NCBI GenBank assembly: GCA_024236415.1
Contig: JACKKN010000004.1
Location: 62,001-126,000, forward strand
Direction of reading: 5' to 3'
Source: Hyphomicrobiales bacterium
Lineage (GTDB): Bacteria; Pseudomonadota; Alphaproteobacteria; Rhodospirillales; JACKKN01
DNA length: 64,000 bases
The notes beneath the pieces were generated by a model. That model did not search any database. It saw only the letters and a list, made by a program, of their open reading frames with translations, and was not told the origin of the DNA. Positions 1-8,304 of the stretch are shown piece after piece; the stretch's first letter is position 1, and every line of letters begins with the position of its first letter. A program made the position numbers and the translations under genes.

Positions 1-694
1 CCTGGTCGACCTCGGCGTTGGTCAGGTGCAGGCGGCGGATCGAGCCGTCGTCCACCAACTGCTGCCACCAGGCCTCGCGGAAGGTGTCCAGGTCCAGCTC
101 GCGGGCGCCGCGGACCAGGGCGCCGGCCGGCAGGATGCCGCGGGCGCGGCCCACGGCGCGGGCCGACCGCACCACGCTGTCGTTGAACACCATGGACGTG
201 ATGGTGGCGCCGGTGATGCCGTCGATGCCCACCTCGCCCTCGCCCCGGGCCCGCCCCAGGCGCACGCGGTGGCGCAGGTCGACCCCGCGCAACTGGGCCA
301 GGAAGTCCGCCAGCTTGCCCTCGTCGATGCCCAGCACCAGGATCGGCTCCTGGTGCTCGACCACCACGGCGCCGGTCAGGCGGCCGTCCAGGTCCAGGCC
401 GGCCAGGATCTTGACCGGCCGCCCGGAATACCCCGCCGAATCCACCACCTGGGAGGTCAGGAACAGGTACCCGGCCAGGCGCCGGTCGCGGAACACCGGC
501 GCCGAGGGCGGGGTGCCGTCGCTGGCGCCCACGTGGCCGGCGCCCGGGAACACGTCCTTCAGCGGCACCGCCTGCAGGGCGGCGCCGATCTCGTCGGCGC
601 GGCCCCCGGCCGGCGCCAGGGCCGGCGCCAGGGCCAGCAGCAGGACCACGGCGGCGAGCCACGGAACCGGGCGCGGGACGCGGCGAGCGGGCAT
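1..694 (-). CDS. nirI: NirI/NosR-family FMN-binding regulator, N-terminal part (cut by left edge)
   Basis: The 231 visible residues begin with a signal peptide or first membrane helix (about residues 11-33, ending in an Ala/Pro-rich stretch) and continue into a periplasmic FMN-binding domain. The motif TGATIT at 161-166 matches the [S/T]GATxT signature in which the last Thr carries covalent FMN in NosR, NirI and NqrC. In this family the C-terminal half holds several membrane helices and ferredoxin-type Fe-S motifs; that part lies outside the window. NosR and NirI cannot be separated by the N-terminus alone. Divergent position next to nirS, as in Paracoccus, is why I call it NirI, needed for nirS expression or nitrite reductase activity. 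The start ATG at 694 has AGAGGA just upstream. Family certain, exact name inferred from context. Confidence 0.85.
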   Translation of the reverse strand, partial: MPARRVPRPVPWLAAVVLLLALAPALAPAGGRADEIGAALQAVPLKDVFPGAGHVGASDGTPPSAPVFRDRRLAGYLFLTSQVVDSAGYSGRPVKILAGLDLDGRLTGAVVVEHQEPILVLGIDEGKLADFLAQLRGVDLRHRVRLGRARGEGEVGIDGITGATITSMVFNDSVVRSARAVGRARGILPAGALVRGARELDLDTFREAWWQQLVDDGSIRRLHLTNAEVDQ

Positions 695-793
695 GGACGA
701 TGGTCCTCTTCGCAGGTGCATTAATTCAAAAACACTCAATAAAAAACTAGTCGCAATCAACAATTACAGAAGACTTATATGAGAAAAACGAAA

Positions 794-807
794 TTGACCA
801 ACGTCAT
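794..807. promoter_or_regulatory. Fnr/Nnr-type box 1 between nirI and nirS
   Basis: TTGAC-CAAC-GTCAT is an imperfect 14-base dyad of the Crp/Fnr class (compare TTGAT-N4-ATCAA for Fnr/FixK and TTGAC-N4-GTCAA for Nnr/Dnr regulators). It lies in the AT-rich 226-base spacer shared by the divergent nirI and nirS genes, 100 bases from the nirI start. Which of the two genes it serves cannot be decided by eye; the -10 candidates on both sides are weak. Confidence 0.6.
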
Positions 808-834
808 GTTTAGAATTCAGAGCAATACCTAACA

Positions 835-848
835 ATGACGTAAATCAA
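835..848. promoter_or_regulatory. Fnr/Nnr-type box 2 upstream of nirS
   Basis: ATGAC-GTAA-ATCAA has one perfect Fnr half-site (ATCAA) and one near match. Its centre is 41 bases from that of box 1 and 79 bases before the nirS start codon. Two such boxes between divergent nir genes fit anaerobic/nitric-oxide control by an Fnr or Nnr/Dnr protein. Confidence 0.55.
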
Positions 849-920
849 GCCACAAATCGAACCAAACCGAAGACCATTCGGTTATTTCAAATCTAAAACA
901 ATCATCGTGGAGGAAGAAGG

Positions 921-2687
921 ATGAGAGGAATCCAACACTTGGCCGTCGCCGGACTTGTCGCCGGCATCGGTTTGGCCGTCGCGCTGGCGGTGCCGGGGGC
1001 CGGCCGGGCGGCCGAGCAGCCCGGCGCCAAGATGCTGGAGAAGCACAAGACCACCCCCGGCGGCCAGTACCAGCCCAGCCTGGACGTCATGAAGGAGCAC
1101 CCCATCGAGCAGCCGGGCAGCAAGCCGGGCGTGCCGACCCTGACCGCCGACGAGTTCCAGAAGGCCAAGCAGATCTATTTCGAACGCTGCGCCGGTTGCC
1201 ACGGCGTGCTGCGCAAGGGCGCCACGGGCAAGCCCCTGACCACCAAGATCACCCGCGAGCTGGGCTACGACCACCTGAAGAACTTCATCACCTACGGCTC
1301 GCCGGCGGGCATGCCCAACTGGGGCACCTCGGGCCAGCTCAGCGACGCCGACATCGACCTGATGGTCCGCTACCTGCTGAACGAGCCGCCGGTGCCGCCC
1401 GAGTTCGGCATGGCCGAGATGCGCGAGACCTGGAAGGTCCTGGTCAAGCCCGCCGACCGGCCGACCCGCAAGATGAACGACCTGGACCTGGACAACCTGT
1501 TCTCGGTCACCCTGCGCGACACCGGCGAGGTGGCCCTGATCGACGGCGGGTCCAAGAAGATCGTGACCATCATCAAGACCGGCTACGCGGTGCACATCTC
1601 GCGCCTGTCGGCGTCGGGGCGGTATCTGATGGTCATCGGCCGCGACGCCAAGGTGGACATGATCGACCTGTGGATGAACCCGCCGCAGACCGTGGCCGAG
1701 ATCAAGGTCGGGCTCGAGGCGCGCTCGGTCGAGACCTCGAAGATGAAGGGCTGGGAGGACAGGTACGCCATCGCCGGCACCTACTGGCCGCCCCAGTTCG
1801 TGATCATGGACGGCGACACGCTGGAGCCCCTCAAGATCGCCAACACCCGCGGCATGACCGTGGACGAGCAGGCCTACCACCCCGAGCCCCGGGTGGCCGC
1901 CATCGTCGCCTCCCACTACCGGCCCGAGTTCATCGTCAACGTCAAGGAGACGGGCAAGATCCTGCTGGTCAACTACCAGGACATCGAGAACCTGACGATC
2001 ACCGAGATCGGCGCCGAGCGGTTCCTGCACGACGGCGGGCTGGATTCGACCAAGCGCTACTTCCTGGTCGCCGCCAACGCCCGCAACACGGTGGCGGTGA
2101 TCGACACCAAGACCGGCAAGCTGGCCAAGCTGGTGCGCGAGGGCATCGGCCAGACGCCGCACCCCGGGCGCGGCGCCAACTTCGTCCATCCCAAGTTCGG
2201 CCCGGTCTGGGCCACCAGCCACCTGGGCGACGAGACCGTGGCCCTGATCGGCACCGACCCCCAGGGGCACCCGGACCAGGCCTGGACCGTGGTCCAGTCC
2301 CTGGAAGGGCAGGGCGGCGGCTCGCTGTTCGTCAAGACCCACCCCAAGTCGCGCAACCTGTGGGTGGACACGCCCCTGAACCCGGACGAGGGGACCGCGT
2401 CGTCGGTGGCGGTGTTCGACATCGACCACCTGGACAAGCCCTACGAGGTCGTCCCCGTGGGCGAGATGTCGGGCCTCAGCGCCGGCGTGCGCCGGGTCGT
2501 GCAGGGGGAATACAACCGCGACGGCAGCGAGATCTGGTTCTCGGTCTGGAACGGCAAGGAGCAGGAATCGGCCATCGTCGTGCTGGACGACAAGACGCGC
2601 AAGCTGAAGGCGGTGATCCGCGACAAGCGGCTGGTGACGCCCACCGGCAAGTTCAACGTCTTCAACACCAAGAACGACGTCTACTGA
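921..2687 (+). CDS. nirS: Cytochrome cd1 nitrite reductase NirS
   Basis: Periplasmic enzyme that reduces nitrite to nitric oxide in denitrification. The 588-residue protein has a signal peptide (about 1-31), an N-terminal cytochrome c domain with the heme attachment site CAGCH at 90-94, and a C-terminal eight-bladed d1-heme propeller from about residue 150. Hallmark segments are present: GYAVHISRLSASGRY around His225 (expected d1 iron ligand), HPEPR at 320-324 and FLHDGG at 368-373 lining the d1 pocket. Length is normal for NirS. The ATG follows GGAGGAAGAAGG, a strong ribosome binding site. A strong terminator directly follows, so nirS is monocistronic here; no d1-heme biosynthesis genes (nirE, F, D, L, G, H, J, N) occur in the window and must lie elsewhere. 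Confidence 0.98.
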   Translation: MRGIQHLAVAGLVAGIGLAVALAVPGAGRAAEQPGAKMLEKHKTTPGGQYQPSLDVMKEHPIEQPGSKPGVPTLTADEFQKAKQIYFERCAGCHGVLRKGATGKPLTTKITRELGYDHLKNFITYGSPAGMPNWGTSGQLSDADIDLMVRYLLNEPPVPPEFGMAEMRETWKVLVKPADRPTRKMNDLDLDNLFSVTLRDTGEVALIDGGSKKIVTIIKTGYAVHISRLSASGRYLMVIGRDAKVDMIDLWMNPPQTVAEIKVGLEARSVETSKMKGWEDRYAIAGTYWPPQFVIMDGDTLEPLKIANTRGMTVDEQAYHPEPRVAAIVASHYRPEFIVNVKETGKILLVNYQDIENLTITEIGAERFLHDGGLDSTKRYFLVAANARNTVAVIDTKTGKLAKLVREGIGQTPHPGRGANFVHPKFGPVWATSHLGDETVALIGTDPQGHPDQAWTVVQSLEGQGGGSLFVKTHPKSRNLWVDTPLNPDEGTASSVAVFDIDHLDKPYEVVPVGEMSGLSAGVRRVVQGEYNRDGSEIWFSVWNGKEQESAIVVLDDKTRKLKAVIRDKRLVTPTGKFNVFNTKNDVY

Positions 2688-2740
2688 ACCGGACGTCGGT
2701 CGCGCCGGCCGATTGGATGGCCCCCAACGCCGGTCGAGGG

Positions 2741-2775
2741 CGCCGGACGGTCCACCCGGACCGTCCGGCGTTTTT
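2741..2775 (+). terminator. Rho-independent terminator of nirS
   Basis: Perfect 13-base-pair stem (2741-2753 with 2758-2770), four-base loop ACCC, then five T residues at 2771-2775. It closes the nirS transcript about 50 bases after the stop codon. Confidence 0.93.
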
Positions 2776-2865
2776 CCGTTCACCCGGTGCCGCCATGCGC
2801 CTTGCCAGCGGCCGGGCGGGGGAGTAGGAAGGAAGACCCTTCAACTCTTTTTCCCGAGGTCATCC

Positions 2866-3789
2866 GTGAGTCAGCAGGACGACGGCGCCGCCGCTTCCCG
2901 CACGGCCTTGGCCGGCGGGCTGTTCGCCCTGGCGGCCTTCGTCATCTGGGGCATGTACCCCCTGTATTTCAAATGGCTGGGCGCGGTGCCGGTGGTCGAG
3001 ATCATGGCCCAGCGGGTGCTGTGGACGGTCCTGCTGCTGGGGCTCCTGCTGCTGGCCACGGGCCGCTGGCGCGCCGCCCGGTCCCTGTTCGCCGACCGCC
3101 GCCTGTTGGCCACCCTGGCCCTGTCGGCGACCCTGCTGACCGCCAACTGGTTCGTGTTCATATGGGCGATCCTGCACGACCGGGTGCTGGAGGGCAGCCT
3201 GGGGTACTACATCAACCCCCTGGTCAACGTGCTGCTGGCCGTGGTGTTCCTGCGCGAGCGCCTGCGCCCGCTGGCCTGGGCCGCCGTGGCCCTGGCCGTG
3301 GCCGGCGTCGCCTTTCCCATCTGGACCCTCGGCCAGCCGCCCTGGATCTCGCTGTTCCTGGGCTTCTCGTTCGGCTTCTACGGCCTGATCCGCAAGCTGG
3401 CGCCGGTGGACGCCTTCGCCGGCCTGTTCACCGAGACGCTGATCCTGCTGCCCCCGGCCCTGGCCTATGTGGGCTACCTGGCCGTGGCCGGCGGCGGCCA
3501 CTTCGCCACCGTGAGCCTGGAGACGGACCTGGGCCTGGTCAGCACCGGCCTGGTCACGGCGGCGCCGCTGGTGCTGTTCGTGCTGGCTGCCAAGCGCCTG
3601 AACTACGCCACCGTCGGGTTCTTCCAGTACCTGGCGCCCAGCATGCACTTCGTGTTCGCCATCTGGCTGTTCGGCGAGCCCTTGTACTGGCAGAAGGCCG
3701 TGACCTTCGCCTGCATCTGGGCGGCGCTGGTGCTGTACAGCCTGGACAACCTGCTGGCGCACCGCCGCGGCCGGCGGCGCGAAGGTTGA
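2866..3789 (+). CDS. rarD: RarD-type EamA-family permease
   Basis: Integral membrane protein of the drug/metabolite transporter superfamily, RarD branch; related proteins were named for chloramphenicol sensitivity but the substrate is not known. The 307 residues are mostly hydrophobic and form about ten membrane helices in two EamA repeats. Family segments are visible: FVIWGMYPLYFKWL near the N-terminus, GYYINPLVNVLLAVVFLRE in the middle and YLAPSMHFVFAIWLFGEP near the C-terminus. I chose the GTG at 2866 because GAGG lies 7 bases before it and the resulting length matches the family; in-frame codons further upstream run back into the nirS terminator. Confidence 0.9.
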   Translation: MSQQDDGAAASRTALAGGLFALAAFVIWGMYPLYFKWLGAVPVVEIMAQRVLWTVLLLGLLLLATGRWRAARSLFADRRLLATLALSATLLTANWFVFIWAILHDRVLEGSLGYYINPLVNVLLAVVFLRERLRPLAWAAVALAVAGVAFPIWTLGQPPWISLFLGFSFGFYGLIRKLAPVDAFAGLFTETLILLPPALAYVGYLAVAGGGHFATVSLETDLGLVSTGLVTAAPLVLFVLAAKRLNYATVGFFQYLAPSMHFVFAIWLFGEPLYWQKAVTFACIWAALVLYSLDNLLAHRRGRRREG

Positions 3790-3868
3790 CAAGCGAGGCC
3801 GCCGGCGCCAGCCTGCCGGCGGGGGAATTGCCGGCCTGCCGGCACCGGATTTGAAAGGGGATCGAATC

Positions 3869-4642
3869 ATGAGCAATCGGGTTGCGGGCAAGGTCGCCCT
3901 GGTCACCGGCGCGGCGTCGGGCATCGGGTTCGCCGTCGCCTTCATGCTGGCGCGCGAGGGCGCGCGCGTGGTGGCCACCGACATCGACGAGGAGGCGGCC
4001 AAAAAGGTCGCCGCCGGCATCGAAGGCGAGGGCGCCGAGGCCCTGGGATTGCGCCTGGACGTGGCGCGCGAGGAGGACTGGCGCACGGCCATGGACGAGA
4101 CCATGAAGCGTTTCGGCCGGCTGGACGTGCTGGTCAACAACGCCGGCGTGGCGCTGGCCAAGTCGGTGCTGGAAACCAGCCTGAACGAGTGGCGCGGCAT
4201 CATGTCCATCAATCTGGACGGCGTGTTCCTGGGCACCCGCTACGGCATCGAGGCCATGGCCCCGGGCGGCGGCGGGTCGATCGTCAACATGTCGTCGGTG
4301 TACGGCATGGTCGGCGGCCTGGGCGTGGCCGCCTATTGCGCCAGCAAGGGCGGCGTGCGCGTGTTCACCAAGGCCGCGGCCCTGGAATGCGCCGAGCTGA
4401 ACAACAACGTGCGCGTCAATTCCGTGCACCCGGGGTTCATCGAGACCTCCATGGTCAACGACGTGATCCGGGAGAGCGCCAACCCCGAGGCCCTGCGCAA
4501 GGGCATCGAGTACCAGATGGCCCTGAAGCGCATGGGCGAGCCGTCCGACGTGGCGGCCGCGGTCCTGTACCTGGCGTCCGACGAGTCGCGCTTCTGCACC
4601 GGCAGCGAACTGGTGGTCGACGGCGGCATGCTGGCCCGCTGA
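3869..4642 (+). CDS. Short-chain dehydrogenase/reductase
   Basis: Classical SDR oxidoreductase of 257 residues, probably NAD(H)-dependent. The Rossmann nucleotide motif TGAASGIG lies near residue 13, an acidic pair in VATDID after the second strand favours NAD, NNAG is intact, and the catalytic YCASK follows the conserved serine (MSSVYG). The C-terminal segment SELVVDGGMLAR is typical. The closest named relatives by eye are cyclopentanol-, hydroxysteroid- and 3-oxoacyl-type dehydrogenases; the substrate is not predictable. AAAGGGG precedes the ATG by 8 bases. The stop overlaps the ATG of the downstream ATP-grasp gene (TGATG), so the two are translationally coupled. Confidence 0.9.
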   Translation: MSNRVAGKVALVTGAASGIGFAVAFMLAREGARVVATDIDEEAAKKVAAGIEGEGAEALGLRLDVAREEDWRTAMDETMKRFGRLDVLVNNAGVALAKSVLETSLNEWRGIMSINLDGVFLGTRYGIEAMAPGGGGSIVNMSSVYGMVGGLGVAAYCASKGGVRVFTKAAALECAELNNNVRVNSVHPGFIETSMVNDVIRESANPEALRKGIEYQMALKRMGEPSDVAAAVLYLASDESRFCTGSELVVDGGMLAR

Positions 4643-5943
4643 TGGAGGATCCGGCGGCAAGTCCGGCGCGGCGGGTGCTGGTGCTGGGCACCGAGCACCC
4701 GCGCGCCGCCGCCGCCGTCCGCTCGCTGCACCGCGCCGGCCTGCGGGTCGAGGTGGCCGACCACTACGACCCGCCCACCGCCCTGTGGCGGGCGTCGCGC
4801 TGCATCGCCGACCGCCACCGGCTGGACGAGGACTATCCGGCCGCCCTGGACGGCCTGCTGCGCCTGGGCGCTGCCGGCGGCGGCCTGCTGGTGCCCACCA
4901 ACGACCACTACCTGATCCTGGTGTCGCGCCACCATGGCGAGCTGTCGCGGCTGTTCACCGTGGCGGCGCCGCCCTGGGACGTGCTGGAGCCGGTGCTGGA
5001 CAAGATCACCGCCTGCGGCCTGGCCCGCGAGGCGGGGCTGGAGGCGCCGCAGCACTTCGCGCCGCGCGACGCCGCCGACCTGGACGCGGTGCTGGCCGGG
5101 CTGGACTTCGCCGAGCGCGCCTACGTGGTCAAGATCCGCATGTGGGACAGCGGCGCCGCCGACGCCAGGACCCTGCGCCGGGTGGCCCCGGGGGGCGACG
5201 ACGCGGCGGCCCTGCGCGCCCGCTGCGAGGACATCCGCGCCCGCACCGGGGAATACCCCCTGATCGAGGAGGTGGTGCCGGGCGGCGCCGACCGCTGCAT
5301 CGGCGTCTCCATGGTGGTGGACCGGGGCCACCGGCCGGTGCTGGCCTACTGCGTGCGGCGGCTCAAGCTCCAGCTCTACGCCAAGGGCCGGTTCAAGCAC
5401 CCCTACGAGCTGGGCGCCAACGCCTACTGCGAAAGCGTGCACGACCCCGAGGCGGTGGAGATGGCGACCCGCTTCGTGGCCCATGCCCGCTTCACCGGCG
5501 CCATCACCGTCGAGCTGAAGCGCGACGCCGTGGACGGCCGCCTGAAGTTCATCAAGGCCGACCCGCGCTTCGTCCGCGCCACGCGCCTGTCCACGGCGCT
5601 GGGCCTGGACATGCCCGGCGCCGTCCATGCCGTGTTCACGGGCGCCAACCGGCCGGCCGCGGCCGCGGCGGCGGATTACCGCGACGGGGTCAACTGGATC
5701 TGGCTCGAAGCCTATGCCTATTCCCTGTGGAAGAACCGCCGCGACATTAGCCTGACGCGCGAGGTCTGGAGCCTGCTCAAGCGCCTGCCCAAGGTGCGGG
5801 CCTGGGCCTATTTCGACTGGCGCGACCCGCTGCCCAGCCTGCTGCTGGCGGCCACGGTGCGGCGCCGCCTGCGCCTGCTGGAAAACCGCGGCGCCCGCAC
5901 GGCGGTGCCCGGCGGCAAGGCCGAGCGGGCGGCGTCGGGCTGA
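4642..5943 (+). CDS. ATP-grasp family carboxylate-amine ligase-like protein
   Basis: 433-residue protein resembling the predicted ATP-grasp enzymes of COG3919. It begins with a pre-ATP-grasp Rossmann fold (RVLVLGTEHPRAAAAVRSLH), followed by TNDHYLILVSRH and a DKITACGLAREAGL segment where family members bind the nucleotide, then the ATP-grasp fold with VVKIRMWDSG, the lid segment YPLIEEVVPG and GAITVELKRD. The final acidic metal site normally read as ExN/ExD is here FIKADPRF, so an otherwise common Glu appears replaced. Such enzymes usually join an amino acid or peptide to a carboxylate and often sit in surface polysaccharide or peptide loci. It overlaps the upstream SDR by one base. Substrate unknown. 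Confidence 0.75.
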   Translation: MEDPAASPARRVLVLGTEHPRAAAAVRSLHRAGLRVEVADHYDPPTALWRASRCIADRHRLDEDYPAALDGLLRLGAAGGGLLVPTNDHYLILVSRHHGELSRLFTVAAPPWDVLEPVLDKITACGLAREAGLEAPQHFAPRDAADLDAVLAGLDFAERAYVVKIRMWDSGAADARTLRRVAPGGDDAAALRARCEDIRARTGEYPLIEEVVPGGADRCIGVSMVVDRGHRPVLAYCVRRLKLQLYAKGRFKHPYELGANAYCESVHDPEAVEMATRFVAHARFTGAITVELKRDAVDGRLKFIKADPRFVRATRLSTALGLDMPGAVHAVFTGANRPAAAAAADYRDGVNWIWLEAYAYSLWKNRRDISLTREVWSLLKRLPKVRAWAYFDWRDPLPSLLLAATVRRRLRLLENRGARTAVPGGKAERAASG

Positions 5944-5946
5944 CCG

Positions 5947-6516
5947 TCAGCAGCCCGGGACCGGCGTCTCGTACAGGTATTCCTCGCCGGCGTAGGGCAC
6001 CACGAAGCCGCCCTTGCCGCAGCTTGGCACCGCCTTGCCGTCGAACACGAACCAGTGGGTGCCCCGGCCCAGGGGGCCCAGGTTGCGGGTGAAGACCTGC
6101 TCGAACACGGTCAGGATCCCGGCCGTGGTGGGCGGCAGGCTTTCCCGGTCCAGGGGCTGCAGGACCGTGCCGTCCAGGGTGCGCAGGGTCAGGTTGGCCA
6201 CCGGCACGAAATCCATCATGCCCGTCGACTGGGTGTTGGCGTGGATCACGGCCAGCAGGATGTAGTCCTCCAGCACCTCCCGCGCGGTGTTGGACTGGTC
6301 GTTGCGCGGCAGCATGGGCGGCGCCACCCACAGGACCTGCACGCTCTCGGCGGTCGATCGTTTGTGGCTCAGCATCAGGTAGTCCTGGGCCAGGGCCTCG
6401 GGCGACGGCTTCCAGGGCCGCGCCTGGCCGGTTGGGATGGCCGCCAGGGCCAGGGCCGTGGACAACGCCATGGTCAGCGCAAGACTGCGCAGGGGCAGGG
6501 TCAGGGGCATGGGCAT
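5947..6516 (-). CDS. Secreted protein of unknown function
   Basis: A 189-residue protein with a clear signal peptide (residues about 1-30, MPMPLTLPLRSLALTMALST then a cleavage-like AARP-type boundary). The mature part has no motif that I recognise; it ends in PSCGKGGFVVPYAGEEYLYE, with two Cys that may form a disulfide. The ATG at 6516 is supported by GGAG seven bases upstream; a second Met two codons later is also possible. It converges on the ATP-grasp gene, leaving three bases between the stops, and is divergent from the YaiI gene. Confidence 0.7.
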   Translation of the reverse strand: MPMPLTLPLRSLALTMALSTALALAAIPTGQARPWKPSPEALAQDYLMLSHKRSTAESVQVLWVAPPMLPRNDQSNTAREVLEDYILLAVIHANTQSTGMMDFVPVANLTLRTLDGTVLQPLDRESLPPTTAGILTVFEQVFTRNLGPLGRGTHWFVFDGKAVPSCGKGGFVVPYAGEEYLYETPVPGC

Positions 6517-6644
6517 GGGTCGGCTCCGTGGGTGGTTGCTGCGTCCGCCCCATTGGCGCACGGCGCCGCATGGCGATCAAGGCCCTATTGATTCGCCACG
6601 CCCGCCGCGCTACAGCCGGGGCGACAACGGGAAAGGGACCCGCC

Positions 6645-7097
6645 ATGACCGAGATCTACGTCGACGCCGACGCCTGCCCGGTGAAGGACGAGGTCCTGCG
6701 CGTGGCCGGTCGCCACGGCCTGCGGGTGCATGTGGTGTCGAACCAGTGGTTCCGCCTGCCCGACGACCCCCTGGTCAACCGGGTGCTGGTGCCCGAGGGG
6801 CCCGACGCCGCCGACGACTGGATCGCCGAGCGGGCCGGGCCCGGCGACGTGGCGGTCACCGCCGACATCCCCCTGGCGGCCCGCTGCCTGGCCCGCGGCG
6901 CCCGCGTGCTGGGCCCCACCGGCAAGCCCTTCACCGGCGACGGCATCGGCATGGCGGTGGCCATGCGCGACCTGATGGCCCACCTGCGCGACACCGGCGA
7001 GGTCTCGGGCTACAATCCCAGTTTCGGCAAGAAGGACCGGTCGCGCTTCCTCGACGCCCTGGAGAACATGGTCCGGGCGGCCCTGCGCGGAGGCTGA
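6645..7097 (+). CDS. YaiI/YqxD family protein (UPF0178, DUF188)
   Basis: A 150-residue member of UPF0178, beginning with the family signature IYVDADACPVKDEVLRVA, followed by VVSNQWFRLP, GDVAVTADIPLAARCLARGA, GPTGKPF and the closing FGKKDRSRFLDALE. The fold resembles PIN-type nucleases and the conserved Asp residues look like a metal site, but the biochemical role is not established. AAAGGGA precedes the ATG. The next gene starts one base after the stop, so the two probably form an operon. Confidence 0.92.
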   Translation: MTEIYVDADACPVKDEVLRVAGRHGLRVHVVSNQWFRLPDDPLVNRVLVPEGPDAADDWIAERAGPGDVAVTADIPLAARCLARGARVLGPTGKPFTGDGIGMAVAMRDLMAHLRDTGEVSGYNPSFGKKDRSRFLDALENMVRAALRGG

Positions 7098-7098
7098 G

Positions 7099-8295
7099 GT
7101 GGCGGCGGACGGCGGGCGCAGCGGCATGCAGATCCAGTACTATTCCGGGTTCCAGGGCCTGCCGCGGCCGTTCGCGGACCTGTTCGACGAGGTCGAGCGG
7201 ATCGACTTCTTCGCCGGCCGCGACTGGTTCGACCTGCTGGCCCGCCACGCCGGCGACGACCGGGACGAGTTCGGCGTGTACACGGCCACGGACGCGGACG
7301 GCGCGCCGCTGCTGGCCATGCCGGCGGTGCGGCGGGTCCGCGCCGGGCGCCTGTTCGGCGGGCTGAGCCTGGCCACCACCGCCCACCTGGAGAACTTCAC
7401 CGTGGCCTGCATCCTGTTCGGCGCCGGGCTGGACGGCGACGGCGGCGACGGTGGCGACGGTGGGGGCGGGGAGGCGCGCCTGGCGGTCCTGTCCGAGTTC
7501 TTCCGCCGCCTGCGCTGGGACGGCGGCGGCGGCGGCCGCTTCGACTCGATCCGCCTGAGCCCCTTCGCCGTGGACTCCCATTACGGGGTCCTGGTCTACC
7601 GCGCCCTGCGCGCCGCCGGATTCTGGATCCAGGTCTACACCAATTCCTTCAACCGCTACGAAAACACCGAAGGGATGTCCCACGACGACTACCTGGCGCG
7701 CTTCACCTCCAAGGAGCGCTACAACATCCGCAGCCGGCTGCGCGCCCTGGAGAAGGACGGCGGCCTGTCCATCGAGGTGATCGACGGCGAGCGGGGGCTG
7801 GACGCCGCCGTGGCCGCCTACGAGCAGGTTTCGGCGCAAAGCTGGAAGGAACCGCACACCATGACCGCCGGGTGGACCCTGGACCTGATTCGCCGCGCCG
7901 CGCGGCACGGCATCCTGCGCCTGGGGGTGCTGCGCCTGGACGGCGCGCCGGTGGCGGTGCAGGTCTGGATCGTCACCGGCGGGGTCGGGCACAGCGTCCG
8001 CATCGCCCACGACGAGGCGTTCCGGCGGCGCCACGTGGGCACGGTGCTGACCAACCACATGATCGGCGTCGTCCTCGACCGGGACCGGGTGCACGAGCTG
8101 AGCTACGGCTACGGCAACGAGGACTTCAAGGGCATGTGGATGCGCGAGTCGCGGTTCTTCTGCGGCTACGCCGCCTTCAACGGCCGCACCCGCCGCGGCG
8201 CCGTCATGGGCGCGGTGCAGATCCTGGGCCGGCCGGCCAAGGCCCTGGCCAAGCGGCTGCTGGGGCGGGGCGGCGAGGACGACGGGAACGGCTGA
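7099..8295 (+). CDS. FemAB/GNAT-like acyltransferase (Acetyltransf_6 type)
   Basis: A 398-residue protein of the double-GNAT fold seen in FemAB-related enzymes. The C-terminal half shows the family pattern: FTSKERYNIRSRLRALEK, then YEQVSAQSWKEPH, then LRLGVLRLDGAPVAVQVWIV and GTVLTNHMIGVVLDR. Bacterial relatives transfer acyl or aminoacyl groups in cell-envelope or exopolysaccharide loci, which fits the nearby ATP-grasp ligase, but the substrate is unknown. A Gly/Asp low-complexity insert (residues about 113-125) looks like a flexible linker between the two lobes. The start is GTG at 7099, with GGAGG five bases upstream; ATG at 7126 is an alternative. Confidence 0.75.
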   Translation: MAADGGRSGMQIQYYSGFQGLPRPFADLFDEVERIDFFAGRDWFDLLARHAGDDRDEFGVYTATDADGAPLLAMPAVRRVRAGRLFGGLSLATTAHLENFTVACILFGAGLDGDGGDGGDGGGGEARLAVLSEFFRRLRWDGGGGGRFDSIRLSPFAVDSHYGVLVYRALRAAGFWIQVYTNSFNRYENTEGMSHDDYLARFTSKERYNIRSRLRALEKDGGLSIEVIDGERGLDAAVAAYEQVSAQSWKEPHTMTAGWTLDLIRRAARHGILRLGVLRLDGAPVAVQVWIVTGGVGHSVRIAHDEAFRRRHVGTVLTNHMIGVVLDRDRVHELSYGYGNEDFKGMWMRESRFFCGYAAFNGRTRRGAVMGAVQILGRPAKALAKRLLGRGGEDDGNG

Positions 8296-8304
8296 CGGGG
8301 CCAG

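Noticed and set aside
882..2783. A 633-residue open frame antisense to nirS
   Set aside because: It is the shadow of nirS; the translation is Val/Gly/Leu/Asp-rich without any domain, and nirS on the plus strand is certain.
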